Assembly: GCF_964355755.1 (NCBI RefSeq)
Contig: NC_092675.1
Coordinates: 13,159,312-13,223,311, forward strand
DNA length: 64,000 bases
Direction of reading: 5' to 3'
Source of the DNA: Antedon mediterranea
Taxonomy: Eukaryota > Echinodermata > Crinoidea > Comatulida > Antedonidae
Shown: positions 36,385 through 49,256 of the stretch, piece after piece
Position numbering within the stretch: position 1 is the stretch's first letter
How the letters are laid out: every line of letters begins with the position of its first letter
The notes under the pieces: generated by a model
The model's database searches: none
What the model saw: only the letters and a program-made list of their open reading frames with translations
What the model was told of the DNA's origin: nothing
Made by a program: the position numbers and the translations under genes

Positions 36385-39078
36385 ACGTTTTAGACCATTT
36401 TGAGATTTTCGAAAAAAATTGGTTACACAAAAACATCAAAGTGCTTAAAATCACATTATAAACCGTTTTAGACCATTTTTAGCATTTCGGTAACACTTTT
36501 CACACAAAAACATCAAAGAGCACAAAATAGCTTAATATCGTATTTAAAAACGTTTTAGACCATTTTGAGCATTTAGACAAAACTTTTTCACACAAAACAC
36601 CAAAGTGCTTAGAATAGCTTCAAATCGCATTTGGAGACGTTTTAGACCATTTTGTGCATTTCGATGAAACTTGGTTACACAAAAACATCAAAGTGCTTAA
36701 AATCACCTTATAAATCGTTTTAGACCATTTTGAGCATTTCGACAAAACTTTTTCACACAAAATACCAAAGTGCTTAGAATAGCTTCAAATCGCATTTGGA
36801 GACGTTTTAGACCATTTTGTGATTTTCGAAAAAACTTTTTAACATAAAAACACCAAAGTGCTTAGAATAGCTTCAAATCACATTTGGAGACGTTTTAGAC
36901 CATAAGTGCTTAGAATCACATTATAAACCGTTTTAGACCATTTTGAGCATTTCGATAACAATTTTCACACAAAAACATCAAAGAGCACAAAATAGCTTAA
37001 TATCGTATTTAAAAATGTTTTAGACCATTTTGAGCATTTAGATAAAACTTTTTCACACAAAACACCAAAGTGCTTAGAATAGCTTCAAATCGCATTTGGA
37101 GACGTTTTAGACCATTTTGTGATTTTTGAAAAAACTTGTTAACATAAAAACACCAAAGTGCTTAGAATAGCTTCAAATCACATTTGGAGATGTTTTAGAC
37201 CATTTTGTGATTTTTGAAAAAACTTGTTAACATAAAAACACGAAAGTGCTTAGAATAGCTTCAAATCACATTTGGAGACGTTGTAGACCATTTTGTGATT
37301 TTTGAAAAAACTTGTTAACATAAAAACACGAAAGTGCTTAGAATAGCTTCAAATCGCATTTGGAAACGTTTTAGACCATTTTGTGATTTTCGAAAAAGAT
37401 TGTTAACATAAAAACACCAATGTGCTTAGAATCACAATATAAACCGTTTTAGACCATTTTGAGCATTTCGATAACAATTTTCACACAAAAACATCAAAGA
37501 GCACAAAATAGCTTAATATTGTATTTATAAATGTTTTAGACCATTTTGAGCATTTCGACAAAACTTTTTCACACAAAACACCAAAGTGCTTAGAATAGCT
37601 TCAAATCGCATTTGGAGACGTTTTTTATACCATTTTGTGATTTCGATGAAACTTGATTACACAAAAACATCAAAGTGCTTAAAATCACATTATAAACCGT
37701 TTTAGACCATTTTGAGCATTTCGATAACACTTTTCACACAAAAACATCAAAGAGCACAAAATAGCTTAATATCGTATTTAAAAACGTTTTAGACCATTTT
37801 GAGCATTTAGACAAAACTTTTTCACACAAAACACCAAAGTGCTTAGAATAGCTTCAAATCGCATTTGGAGACGTTTTAGAACATTTTGTGCATTTCGATG
37901 AAACTTGGTTACACAAAAACATCAAAGTGCTTAAAATCACATTATAAATCGTTTTAGACCATTTTGAGCATTTCGACAAAACTTTTTCACACAAAATACC
38001 AAAGTGCTTAGAATAGCTTCAAATCGCATTTGGAGACGTTTTAGACCATTTTGTGATTTTCGAAAAAACTTTTTAACATAAAAACACCAAAGTGCTTAGA
38101 ATAGCTTCAAATCACATTTGGAGACATTTTAGACCATTTTGTGATTTTCGAAAAAACTTGTTAACATAAAAACACGAAAGTGCTTAGAATAGCTTCAAAT
38201 CGCATTTGGAAACGTTTTAGACCATTTTGTGATTTTCGAAAAAAATTGTTAACATAAAAACACCAAAGTGCTTAGAATCACATTATAAACCGTTTTAGAC
38301 CATTTTGAGCATTTCGATAACAATTTTCACACAAAAACATCAAAGAGCACAAAATAGCTTAATATCGTATTTAAAAATGTTTTAGACCATTTTGAGCATT
38401 TAGATAAAACTTTTTCACACAAAACACCAAAGTGCTTAGAATAGCTTCAAATCGCATTTGGAGACGTTTTAGACCATTTTGTGATTTTTGAAAAAACTTG
38501 TTAACATAAAAACACCAAAGTGCTTAGAATAGCTTCAAATCACATTTGGAGACGTTTTAGACCATTTTGTGATTTTCGAAAAAACTTGTTAACATAAAAA
38601 CACGAAAGTGCTTAGAATAGCTTCAAATCGCATTTGGAAACGTTTTAGACCATTTTGTGATTTTCGAAAAAACTTGTTAACATAAAAACACGAAAGTGCT
38701 TAGAATAGCTTCAAATCGCATTTGGAAACGTTTTAGACCATTTTGTGATTTTCGAAAAAAATTGTTAACATAAAAACACCAAAGTGTTTAGAATAGCTTC
38801 AAATCGCATTTGGAGACGTTTTAGACCAATTTGTGATTTTCGAAAAAACTTATCAACATAAAAACACCAAAGGGTTTAGAATAGCTTCAAATCGCATTTG
38901 GAGACGTTTTAGACCATTTTGTGATTTTGAAAAAACTTGTTAACATAAAAACACCAAAGTGCTTAGAATAGCTTCAAATCGCATTTGGAGACGTTTTAGA
39001 CCATTTTGTGATTTTCGAAAAAACTTGTTAACATAAAAACACCAAAGTGCTTAGAATAGCTTCAAATCGTATTTGGAG
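36385..39078 (+). repeat. Block: E-C-D-B-D, A-T-C-D, A x3, F-C-D, B*-C-D, B-D, A-A-F-C-D, A x7
   Basis: It matches 49257 onward at exactly 12,872 bp as far as about 37870 (shared cgaaaaaaattgg at 36411/49283, agcatttcgg at 36481/49353, ttgtatttat at 37519/50391), then diverges to a B with gaacattttgtgc. The tail (38036-38970) resembles 23812 and 41708. Confidence 0.9.
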
Positions 39079-40185
39079 ACGTTTTAGACCATTTTGAGAT
39101 TTTCGAAAAAACTTGGTTACACAAAAACATCAAAGTGCTTAAAATCACATTATAAACCGTTTTAGACCATTTTGAGCATTTCGATAACACTTTTCACACA
39201 AAAACATCAAAGAGCACAAAATAGCTTAATATCGTATTTAAAAACGTTTTAGACCATTTTGAGCATTTCGACAAAACTTTTTCACACAAAACACCAAAGT
39301 GCTTAGAATAGCTTCAAATCGCATTTGGAGACGTTTTAGACCAATTTGTGCATTTTGATGAAACTTGATTACACAAAAACATCAAAGTGCTTAAAATCAC
39401 ATTATAAACCGTTTTAGACCATTTTGAGCATTTCGATAACACTTTTCACACAAAAACATCAAAGAGCACAAAATAGCTTAATATCGTATTTAAAAACGTT
39501 TTAGACCATTTTGAGCATTTAGACAAAACTTTTTCACACAAAACACCAAAGTGCTTAGAATAGCTTCAAATCGCATTTGGAGACGTTTTAGAACATTTTG
39601 TGTTTTTCGAAAAAAACTGTTAACATAAAAACACCAAAGTGCTTAGAATAGCTTCAAATCGCATTTGGAGACGTTTTAGAACATTTTGTGTTCTTCGAAA
39701 AAACCTGTTAACATAAAAACACCAAAGTGCTTAGAATAGCTTCAAATCGCATTTGGAGACGTTTTAGACCATTTTGTGATTTTTGAAAAAACTTGTTAAC
39801 ATAAAAACACCAAAGTGCTTAGAATAGCTTCAAATCACATTTGGAGACGTTTTAGACCATTTTGTGATTTTCGAAAAAACTTGTTAACATAAAAACACGA
39901 AAGTGCTTAGAATAGCTTCAAATCGCATTTGGAAACGTTTTAGACCATTTTGTGATTTTCGAAAAAGATTGTTAACATAAAAACACCAAAGTGCTTAGAA
40001 TCACAATATAAACCGTTTTAGACCATTTTGAGCATTTCGATAACAATTTTCACACAAAAACATCAAAGAGCACAAAATAGCTTAATATCGTATTTAAAAA
40101 TGTTTTAGACCATTTTGAGCATTTAGATAAAATTTTTCACACAAAACACCAAAGTGCTTAGAATAGCTTCAAATCGCATTTGAAG
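39079..40185 (+). repeat. Block: E-C-D-B-C-D, A x4, F-C-D
   Basis: The core stops after six units (504 bp). The A units start gaacattttgtgtttttcg (39583) and gtgttcttcg, as after B*-C-D at 14749, 19726 and 63811. The D at 40100 is 86 bp. Confidence 0.9.
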
Positions 40186-41542
40186 ACGGTTTAGACCATT
40201 TTGTGATTTTGAAAAAACTTGTTAACATAAAAACACCAAAGTGCTAAGAATAGCTTCAAATCGCATTTGGAGACGTTTTAGACCATTTTGTGATTTTCGA
40301 AAAAACTTGTTAACATAAAAACACCAAAGTGCTTAGAATAGCTTCAAATCGTATTTGGAGACGTTTTAGACCATTTTGAGATTTTCGAAAAAACTTGGTT
40401 ACACAAAAACATCAAAGTGCTTAAAATCACATTATAAACCGTTTTAGACCATTTTGAACATTTCGATAACACTTTTCACACAAAAACATCAAAGAGCACA
40501 AAATAGCTTAATATCGTATTTAAAAACGTTTTAGACCATTTTAAGCATTTCGACAAAACTTCTTCACACAAAACACCAAAGTGCTTAGAATAGCTTCAAA
40601 TCGCATTTGGAGACGTTTTAGACCAATTTGTGCATTTCGATGAAACTTGATTACACAAAAACATCAACGTGCTTAAAATCACATTATAAACCGTTTTAGA
40701 CCATTTTGAGCATTTCGATAACAATTTTCACACAAAAACATCAAAGAGCACAAAATAGCTTAATATCGTATTTAAAAATGTTTTAGACCATTTTGAGCAT
40801 TTAGATAAAATTTTTCACACAAAACACCAAAGTGCTTAGAATAGCTTCAAATCGCATTTGAAGACGGTTTAGACCATTTTGTGATTTTGAAAAAACTTGT
40901 TAACATAAAAACACCAAAGTGCTAAGAATAGCTTCAAATCGCATTTGGAGACGTTTTAGACCATTTTGTGATTTTCGAAAAAACTTGTTAACATAAAAAC
41001 ACCAAAGTGCTTAGAATAGCTTCAAATCGTATTTGGAGACGTTTTAGACCATTTTGAGATTTTCGAAAAAACTTGGTTACACAAAAACATCAAAGTGCTT
41101 AAAATCACATTATAAACCGTTTTAGACCATTTTGAACATTTCGATAACACTTTTCACACAAAAACATCAAAGAGCACAAAATAGCTTAATATCGTATTTA
41201 AAAACGTTTTAGACCATTTTAAGCATTTCGACAAAACTTTTTCACACAAAACACCAAAGTGCTTAGAATAGCTTCAAATCGCATTTGGAGACGTTTTAGA
41301 CCAATTTGTGCATTTCGATGAAACTTGATTACACAAAAACATCAAAGTTCTTAAAATCACATTATAAACCGTTTTAGACCATTTTGAGCATTTCGATAAC
41401 ACTTTTCACACAAAAACATCAAAGAGCACAAAATAGCTTAATATCGTATTTAAAAACGTTTTAGACCATTTTGAGCATTTAGACAAAACTTTTTCACACA
41501 AAACACCAAAGTGCTTAGAATAGCTTCAAATCGCATTTGGAG
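40186..41542 (+). repeat. 678-bp eight-unit HOR, two tandem copies (A'-A-E-C-D-B-C-D)
   Basis: Copies at 40186-40863 and 40864-41542 (the second one base longer). Both share tgaagacggt (40181/40859) and gtgctaagaa (40241/40919), marks seen elsewhere only near 51593 and 55171. The two copies differ in a few bases (cttcttcac against ctttttcac; the C type). This is a young local tandem duplication. Confidence 0.92.
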
Positions 41543-42839
41543 ACGTTTTAGACCATTTTGTGCATTTCGATGAAACTTGGTTACACAAAAACATCAAAGT
41601 GCTTAAAATCACATTATAAATCGTTTTAGACCATTTTGAGCATTTCGACAAAACTTTTTCACACAAAATACCAAAGTGCTTAGAATAGCTTCAAATCGCA
41701 TTTGGAGACGTTTTAGACCATTTTGTGATTTTCGAAAAAACTTTTTAACATAAAAACACCAAAGTGCTTAGAATAGCTTCAAATCACATTTGGAGACATT
41801 TTAGACCATTTTGTGATTTTCGAAAAAACTTGTTAACATAAAAACACGAAAGTGCTTAGAATAGCTTCAAATCGCATTTGGAAACGTTTTAGACCATTTT
41901 GTGATTTTCGAAAAAAATTGTTAACATAAAAACACCAAAGTGCTTAGAATCACATTATAAACCGTTTTAGACCATTTTGAGCATTTCGATAACAATTTTC
42001 ACACAAAAACATCAAAGAGCACAAAATAGCTTAATATCGTATTTAAAAATGTTTTAGACCATTTTGAGCATTTAGATAAAACTTTTTCACACAAAACACC
42101 AAAGTGCTTAGAATAGCTTCAAATCGCATTTGGAGACGTTTTAGACCATTTTGTGATTTTTGAAAAAACTTGTTAACATAAAAACACCAAAGTGCTTAGA
42201 ATAGCTTCAAATCACATTTGGAGACGTTTTAGACCATTTTGTGATTTTCGAAAAAACTTGTTAACATAAAAACACGAAAGTGCTTAGAATAGCTTCAAAT
42301 CGCATTTGGAAACGTTTTAGACCATTTTGTGATTTTCGAAAAAACTTGTTAACATAAAAACACGAAAGTGCTTAGAATAGCTTCAAATCGCATTTGGAAA
42401 CGTTTTAGACCATTTTGTGATTTTCGAAAAAACTTGTTAACATAAAAACACGAAAGTGCTTAGAATAGCTTCAAATCGCATTTGGAAACGTTTTAGACCA
42501 TTTTGTGATTTTCGAAAAAAAATTGTTAACATAAAAACACCAAAGTGTTTAGAATAGCTTCAAATCGCATTTGGAGACGTTTTAGACCAATTTGTGATTT
42601 TCGAAAAAACTTATCAACATAAAAACACCAAAGGGTTTAGAATAGCTTCAAATCGCATTTGGAGACGTTTTAGACCATTTTGTGATTTTGAAAAAACTTG
42701 TTAACATAAAAACACCAAAGTGCTTAGAATAGCTTCAAATCGCATTTGGAGACGTTTTAGACCATTTTGTGATTTTCGAAAAAACTTGTTAACATAAAAA
42801 CACCAAAGTGCTTAGAATAGCTTCAAATCGTATTTGGAG
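41543..42839 (+). repeat. Block: B-D, A-A-F-C-D, A x8
   Basis: It completes the core left open by the 678-bp tandem. A at 41796 has acattttag. The eight-A run (704 bp) includes three consecutive cacgaaag units and one with cgaaaaaaaattg. Confidence 0.9.
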
Positions 42840-44084
42840 ACGTTTTAGACCATTTTGAGATTTTCGAAAAAACTTGGTTACACAAAAACATCAAAGTGCT
42901 TAAAATCACATTATAAACCGTTTTAGACCATTTTGAGCATTTCGGTAACACTTTTCACACAAAAACATCAAAGAGCACAAAATAGCTTAATATCGTATTT
43001 AAAAACGTTTTAGACCATTTTGAGCCTTTAGACAAAACTTTTTCACACAAAACACCAAAGTGCTTAGAATAGCTTCAAATCGCATTTGGAGACGTTTTAG
43101 ACCATTTTGTGCATTTCGATGAAACTTGGTTACACAAAAACATCAAAGTGCTTAAAATCACATTATAAATCGTTTTAGACCATTTTGAGCATTTCGACAA
43201 AACTTTTTCACACAAAATACCAAAGTGCTTAGAATAGCTTCAAATCGCATTTGGAGACGTTTTAGACCATTTTGTGATTTTCGAAAAAACTTTTTAACAT
43301 AAAAACACCAAAGTGCTTAGAATAGCTTCAAATCACATTTGGAGACGTTTTAGACCATAAGTGCTTAGAATCACATTATAAACCGTTTTAGACCATTTTG
43401 AGCATTTCGATAACAATTTTCACACAAAAACATCAAAGAGCACAAAATAGCTTAATATCGTATTTAAAAATGTTTTAGACCATTTTGAGCATTTAGATAA
43501 AACTTTTTCACACAAAACACCAAAGTGCTTAGAATAGCTTCAAATCGCATTTGGAGACGTTTTAGACCATTTTGTGATTTTTGAAAAAACTTGTTAACAT
43601 AAAAACACCAAAGTGCTTAGAATAGCTTCAAATCACATTTGGAGACGTTTTAGACCATTTTGTGATTTTCGAAAAAACTTGTTAACATAAAAACACGAAA
43701 GTGCTTAGAATAGCTTCAAATCGCATTTGGAAACGTTTTAGACCATTTAGTGATTTTCGAAAAAACTTGTTAACATAAAAACACGAAAGTGCTTAGAATA
43801 GCTTCAAATCGCATTTGGAAACGTTTTAGACCATTTTGTGATTTTCGAAAAAAATTGTTAACATAAAAACACCAAAGTGTTTAGAATAGCTTCAAATCGC
43901 ATTTGGAGACGTTTTAGACCAATTTGTGATTTTCGAAAAAACTTATCAACATAAAAACACGAAAGTGCTTAGAATAGCTTCAAATCGCATTTGGAAACGT
44001 TTTAGACCATTTTGTGATTTTCGAAAAAACTTGTTAACATAAAAACATAAAAGTGCTTAGAATAGCTTCAAATCGTATTTGGAG
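42840..44084 (+). repeat. Main HOR with T: E-C-D-B-D, A-T-C-D, A x6
   Basis: It matches 33678-34921 at an offset of 9,162 (gagcctttag and T junction both agree). One A unit is missing relative to the 29 kb relative: cttatcaac runs straight into cacgaaag at about 43950. Confidence 0.9.
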
Positions 44085-44863
44085 ACGTTTTAGACCATTT
44101 TGAGATTTTCGAAAAAAACTGTTAACATAAAAACACCAAAGTGCTTAGAATAGCTTCAAATCGCATTTGGAGATGTTTTAGAACATTTTGTGTTCTTCGA
44201 AAAAACCTGTTAACATAAAAACACCAAAGTGCTTAGAATAGCTTCAAATCGCATTTGGAGACGTTTTAGACCATTTTGTGATTTTTGAAAAAACTTGTTA
44301 ACATAAAAACACCAAAGTGCTTAGAATAGCTTCAAATCACATTTGGAGACGTTTTAGACCATTTTGTGATTTTCGAAAAAACTTGTTAACATAAAAACAC
44401 GAAAGTGGTTAGAATAGCTTCAAATCGCATTTGGAAACGTTTTAGACCATTTTGTGATTTTCGAAAAAGATTGTTAACATAAAAACACCAAAGTGCTTAG
44501 AATCACAATATAAACCGTTTTAGACCATTTTGAGCATTTCGATAACAATTTTCACACAAAAACATCAAAGAGCACAAAATAGCTTAATATCGTATTTAAA
44601 AATGTTTTAGACCATTTTGAGCATTTAGATAAAACTTTTTCACACAAAACACCAAAGTGCTTAGAATAGCTTCAAATCGCATTTGGAGACGGTTTAGACC
44701 ATTTTGTGATTTTGAAAAAACTTGTTAACATAAAAACACCAAAGTGCTTAGAATAGCTTCAAATCGCATTTGGAGACGTTTTAGACCATTTTGTGATTTT
44801 CGAAAGAACTTGTTAACATAAAAACACCAAAGTGCTTAGAATAGCTTCAAATCGTATTTGGAG
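44085..44863 (+). repeat. E/A chimera and A-A-A-F-C-D-A'-A
   Basis: It is the second copy of the chimera at 29562. It has one extra A (44349, with gaaagtggttag), so the offset changes from 14,523 to 14,611 across it. Confidence 0.89.
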
Positions 44864-46461
44864 ACGTTTTAGACCATTTTGAGATTTTCGAAAAAACTTG
44901 GTTACACAAAAACATCAAAGTGCTTAAAATCACATTATAAACCGTTTTAGACCATTTTGAACATTTCGATAACACTTTTCACACAAAAACATCAAAGAGC
45001 ACAAAATAGCTTAATATCGTATTTAAAAACGTTTTAGACCATTTTGAGCATTTCGACAAAACTTTTTCACACAAAACACCAAAGTGCTTAGAATAGCTTC
45101 AAATCGCATTTGGAGACGTTTTAGACCAATTTGTGCATTTCGATGAAACTTGATTACACAAAAACATCAACGTGCTTAAAATCACATTATAAACCGTTTT
45201 AGACCATTTTGAGCATTTCGATAACACTTTTCACACAAAAACATCAAAGAGCACAAAATAGCTTAATATCGTATTTAAAAACGTTTTAGACCATTTTTTG
45301 AGCATTTAGACAAAACTTTTTCACACAAAACACCAAAGTGCTTAGAATAGCTTCAAATCGCATTTGGAGACGTTTTAGACCATTTTGTGATTTTCGAAAA
45401 AACTTATCAACATAAAAACACCAAAGGGTTTAGAATAGCTTCAAATCGCATTTGGAGACGTTTTAGACCATTTTGTGATTTTTGAAAAAACTTGTTAACA
45501 TAAAAACACCAAAGTGCTTAGAATAGCTTCAAATCACATTTGGAGACGTTTTAGACCATTTTGTGATTTTCGAAAAAACTTTTTAACATAAAAACACCAA
45601 AGTGCTTAGAATAGCTTCAAATCACATTTGGAGACGTTTTAGACCATAAGTGCTTAGAATCACATTATAAACCGTTTTAGACCATTTTGAGCATTTCGAT
45701 AACAATTTTCACACAAAAACATCAAAGAGCACAAAATAGCTTAATATCGTATTTAAAAATGTTTTAGACAATTTTGAGCATTTAGATAAAACTTTTTCAC
45801 ACAAAACACCAAAGTGCTTAGAATAGCTTCAAATCGCATTTGGAGACGTTTTAGACCATTTTGTGATTTTTGAAAAAACTTGTTAACATAAAAACACCAA
45901 AGTGCTTAGAATAGCTTCAAATCACATTTGGAGACGTTTTAGACCATTTTGTGATTTTCGAAAAAACTTGTTAACATAAAAACACGAAAGTGCTTAGAAT
46001 AGCTTCAAATCGCATTTGGAAACGTTTTAGACCATTTAGTGATTTTCGAAAAAACTTGTTAACATAAAAACACGAAAGTGCTTAGAATAGCTTCAAATCG
46101 CATTTGGAAACGTTTTAGACCATTTTGTGATTTTCGAAAAAAATTGTTAACATAAAAACACCAAAGTGTTTAGAATAGCTTCAAATCGCATTTGGAGACG
46201 TTTTAGACCAATTTGTGATTTTCGAAAAAACTTATCAACATAAAAACACCAAAGGGTTTAGAATAGCTTCAAATCGCATTTGGAGACGTTTTAGACCATT
46301 TTGTGATTTTCGAAAAAACTTGTTAACATAAAAACACGAAAGTGCTTAAAATAGCTTCAAATCGCATTTGGAAACGTTTTAGACCATTTTGTGATTTTCG
46401 AAAAAACTTGTTAACATAAAAACACCAAAGTGCTTAGAATAGCTTCAAATCGTATTTGGAG
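44864..46461 (+). repeat. Block: E-C-D-B-C-D, A x3, T-C-D, A x7
   Basis: The D before 45370 carries ccattttttgagc. T follows three A units. T junctions place 43354-43.9 kb and 45643-46.2 kb 2,289 bp apart. Confidence 0.89.
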
Positions 46462-47882
46462 ACGTTTTAGACCATTTTGAGATTTTCGAAAAAACTTGGT
46501 TACACAAAAACATCAAAGTGCTTAAAATCACATTATAAACCGTTTTAGACCATTTTGAGCATTTCGGTAACACTTTTCACACAAAAACATCAAAGAGCAC
46601 AAAATAGCTTAATATCGTATTTAAAAACGTTTTAGACCATTTTGAGCATTTAGACAAAACTTTTTCACACAAAACACCAAAGTGCTTAGAATAGCTTCAA
46701 ATCGCATTTGGAGACGTTTTAGACCATTTTGTGCATTTCGATGAAACTTGGTTACACAAAAACATCAAAGTGCTTAAAATCACATTATAAATCGTTTTAG
46801 ACCATTTTGAGCATTTCGACAAAACTTTTTCACACAAAATACCAAAGTGCTTAGAATAGCTTCAAATCGCATTTGGAGACGTTTTAGACCATTTTGTGAT
46901 TTTCGAAAAAACTTTTTAACATAAAAACACCAAAGTGCTTAGAATAGCTTCAAATCACATTTGGAGACGTTTTAGACCATAAGTGCTTAGAATCACATTA
47001 TAAACCGTTTTAGACCATTTTGAGCATTTCGATAACAATTTTCACACAAAAACATCAAAGAGCACAAAATAGCTTAATATCGTATTTAAAAATGTTTTAG
47101 ACAATTTTGAGCATTTAGATAAAACTTTTTCACACAAAACACCAAAGTGCTTAGAATAGCTTCAAATCGCATTTGGAGACGTTTTAGACCATTTTGTGAT
47201 TTTTGAAAAAACTTGTTAACATAAAAACACCAAAGTGCTTAGAATAGCTTCAAATCACATTTGGAGACGTTTTAGACCATTTTGTGATTTTCGAAAAAAC
47301 TTGTTAACATAAAAACACGAAAGTGCTTAGAATAGCTTCAAATCGCATTTGGAAACGTTTTAGACCATTTAGTGATTTTCGAAAAAACTTGTTAACATAA
47401 AAACACGAAAGTGCTTAGAATAGCTTCAAATCGCATTTGGAAACGTTTTAGACCATTTTGTGATTTTCGAAAAAAATTGTTAACATAAAAACACCAAAGT
47501 GTTTAGAATAGCTTCAAATCGCATTTGGAGACGTTTTAGACCAATTTGTGATTTTCGAAAAAACTTATCAACATAAAAACACCAAAGGGTTTAGAATAGC
47601 TTCAAATCGCATTTGGAGACGTTTTAGACCATTTTGTGATTTTCGAAAAAACTTGTTAACATAAAAACACGAAAGTGCTTAGAATAGCTTCAAATCGCAT
47701 TTGGAAACGTTTTAGACCATTTTGTGATTTTCGAAAAAACTTGTTAACATAAAAACATGAAAGTGCTTAGAATAGCTTCAAATCGTATTTGGAGACGTTT
47801 TAGACCATTTTGTGATTTTCGAAAAAACTTGTTAACATAAAAACACCAATGTGCTTAGAATAGCTTCAAATCGCATTTTGAG
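46462..47882 (+). repeat. Main HOR with T: E-C-D-B-D, A-T-C-D, A x8 (start of second copy of the 4.2-kb segment)
   Basis: It is homologous to 33678-35010 with one extra A near 47,790. T junctions at 45643 and 46976 are 1,333 bp apart, as are their ccatttagtg marks (46038/47371). Confidence 0.9.
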
Positions 47883-49256
47883 ACGTTTTAGACCATTTTG
47901 TGCATTTCGATGAAACTTGGTTACACAAAAACATCAAAGTGCTTAAAATCACATTATAAACCATTTTAGACCATTTTGAGCATTTCGATAACACTTTTCA
48001 CACAAAAACATCAAAGAGCACAAAATAGCTTAATATCGTATTTAAAAACGTTTTAGACCATTTTGAGCATTTCGACAAAACTTTTTCACACAAAACACCA
48101 AAGTGCTTAGAATAGCTTCAAATCGCATTTGGAGACGTTTTAGACCATTTTGTGATTTTCGAAAAAACTTGTTAACATAAAAACATCAAAGTGTACAGAA
48201 TAACTTCAAATCGCATTTGGAGACCGTTTTAGGCCAATTTGTGATTTTCGAAAAAACTTGTTAACCTAAAAATACCAAAGTGTTTAGAATAGCTTCAAAT
48301 CGCATTTGGAGACGTTTTAGAACATTTTGTGATTTTCGAAAAAACTTGTTAACATAAAAACACCAAAGTGCTTCAAATCGCATTTGGAGACATTTTAGAC
48401 CAATTTGTGATTTTTGAAAAAACTTGTTAACATAAAAACACCAAAGTGCTTACAATAGCTTCAAATCGTATTTGGAGACGTTTTAGACCATTTTGTGATT
48501 TTCGAAAAAACTTGTTAACATAAAAACACCAAAGTACTTAGAATAGCTTCAAATCGCATTTGGAGACGTTTTAGACCATTTTATGCATTTCGATGAAACT
48601 TGGTTACACAAAAACATCAAAGTGCTTAAAATCACATTATAATCCGTTTTAGACCATTTTGAGCATTTCGATAACACTTTTCACACAAAAACATCAAAGA
48701 GCACAAAATAGCTTAATATCGTATTTAAAAACTTTTTAGACCATTTTGAGCATTTCGACAAAACTTTTTCACACAAAACACCAAAGTGCTTAGAATAGCT
48801 TCAAATCGCATTTGGAGACGTTTTAGACCATTTTGTGATTTTCGAAAAAAATTGTTAACATAAAAACACGAAAGTGCTTAGAATAGCTTCAAATCGCATT
48901 TGGAAACGTTTTAGACCATTTTGTGATTTTCGAAAAAAATTGTTAACATAAAAACACCAAAGTGTTTAGAATAGCTTCAAATCGCATTTGGAGACGTTTT
49001 AGACCAATTTGTGATTTTCGAAAAAACTTATCAACATAAAAACACCAAAGGGTTTAGAATAGCTTCAAATCGCATTTGGAGACGTTTTAGACCATTTTGT
49101 GATTTTGAAAAAACTTGTTAACATAAAAACACCAAAGTGCTTAGAATAGCTTCAAATCGCATTTGGAGACGTTTTAGACCATTTTGTGATTTTCGAAAAA
49201 ACTTGTTAACATAAAAACACCAAAGTGCTTAGAATAGCTTCAAATCGTATTTGGAG
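47883..49256 (+). repeat. B-C-D, one X HOR (48135-48817), A x5
   Basis: It is collinear with 35011-36384 at 12,872 bp. The X copy is 683 bp with the same private variants in all eight units. Confidence 0.91.
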
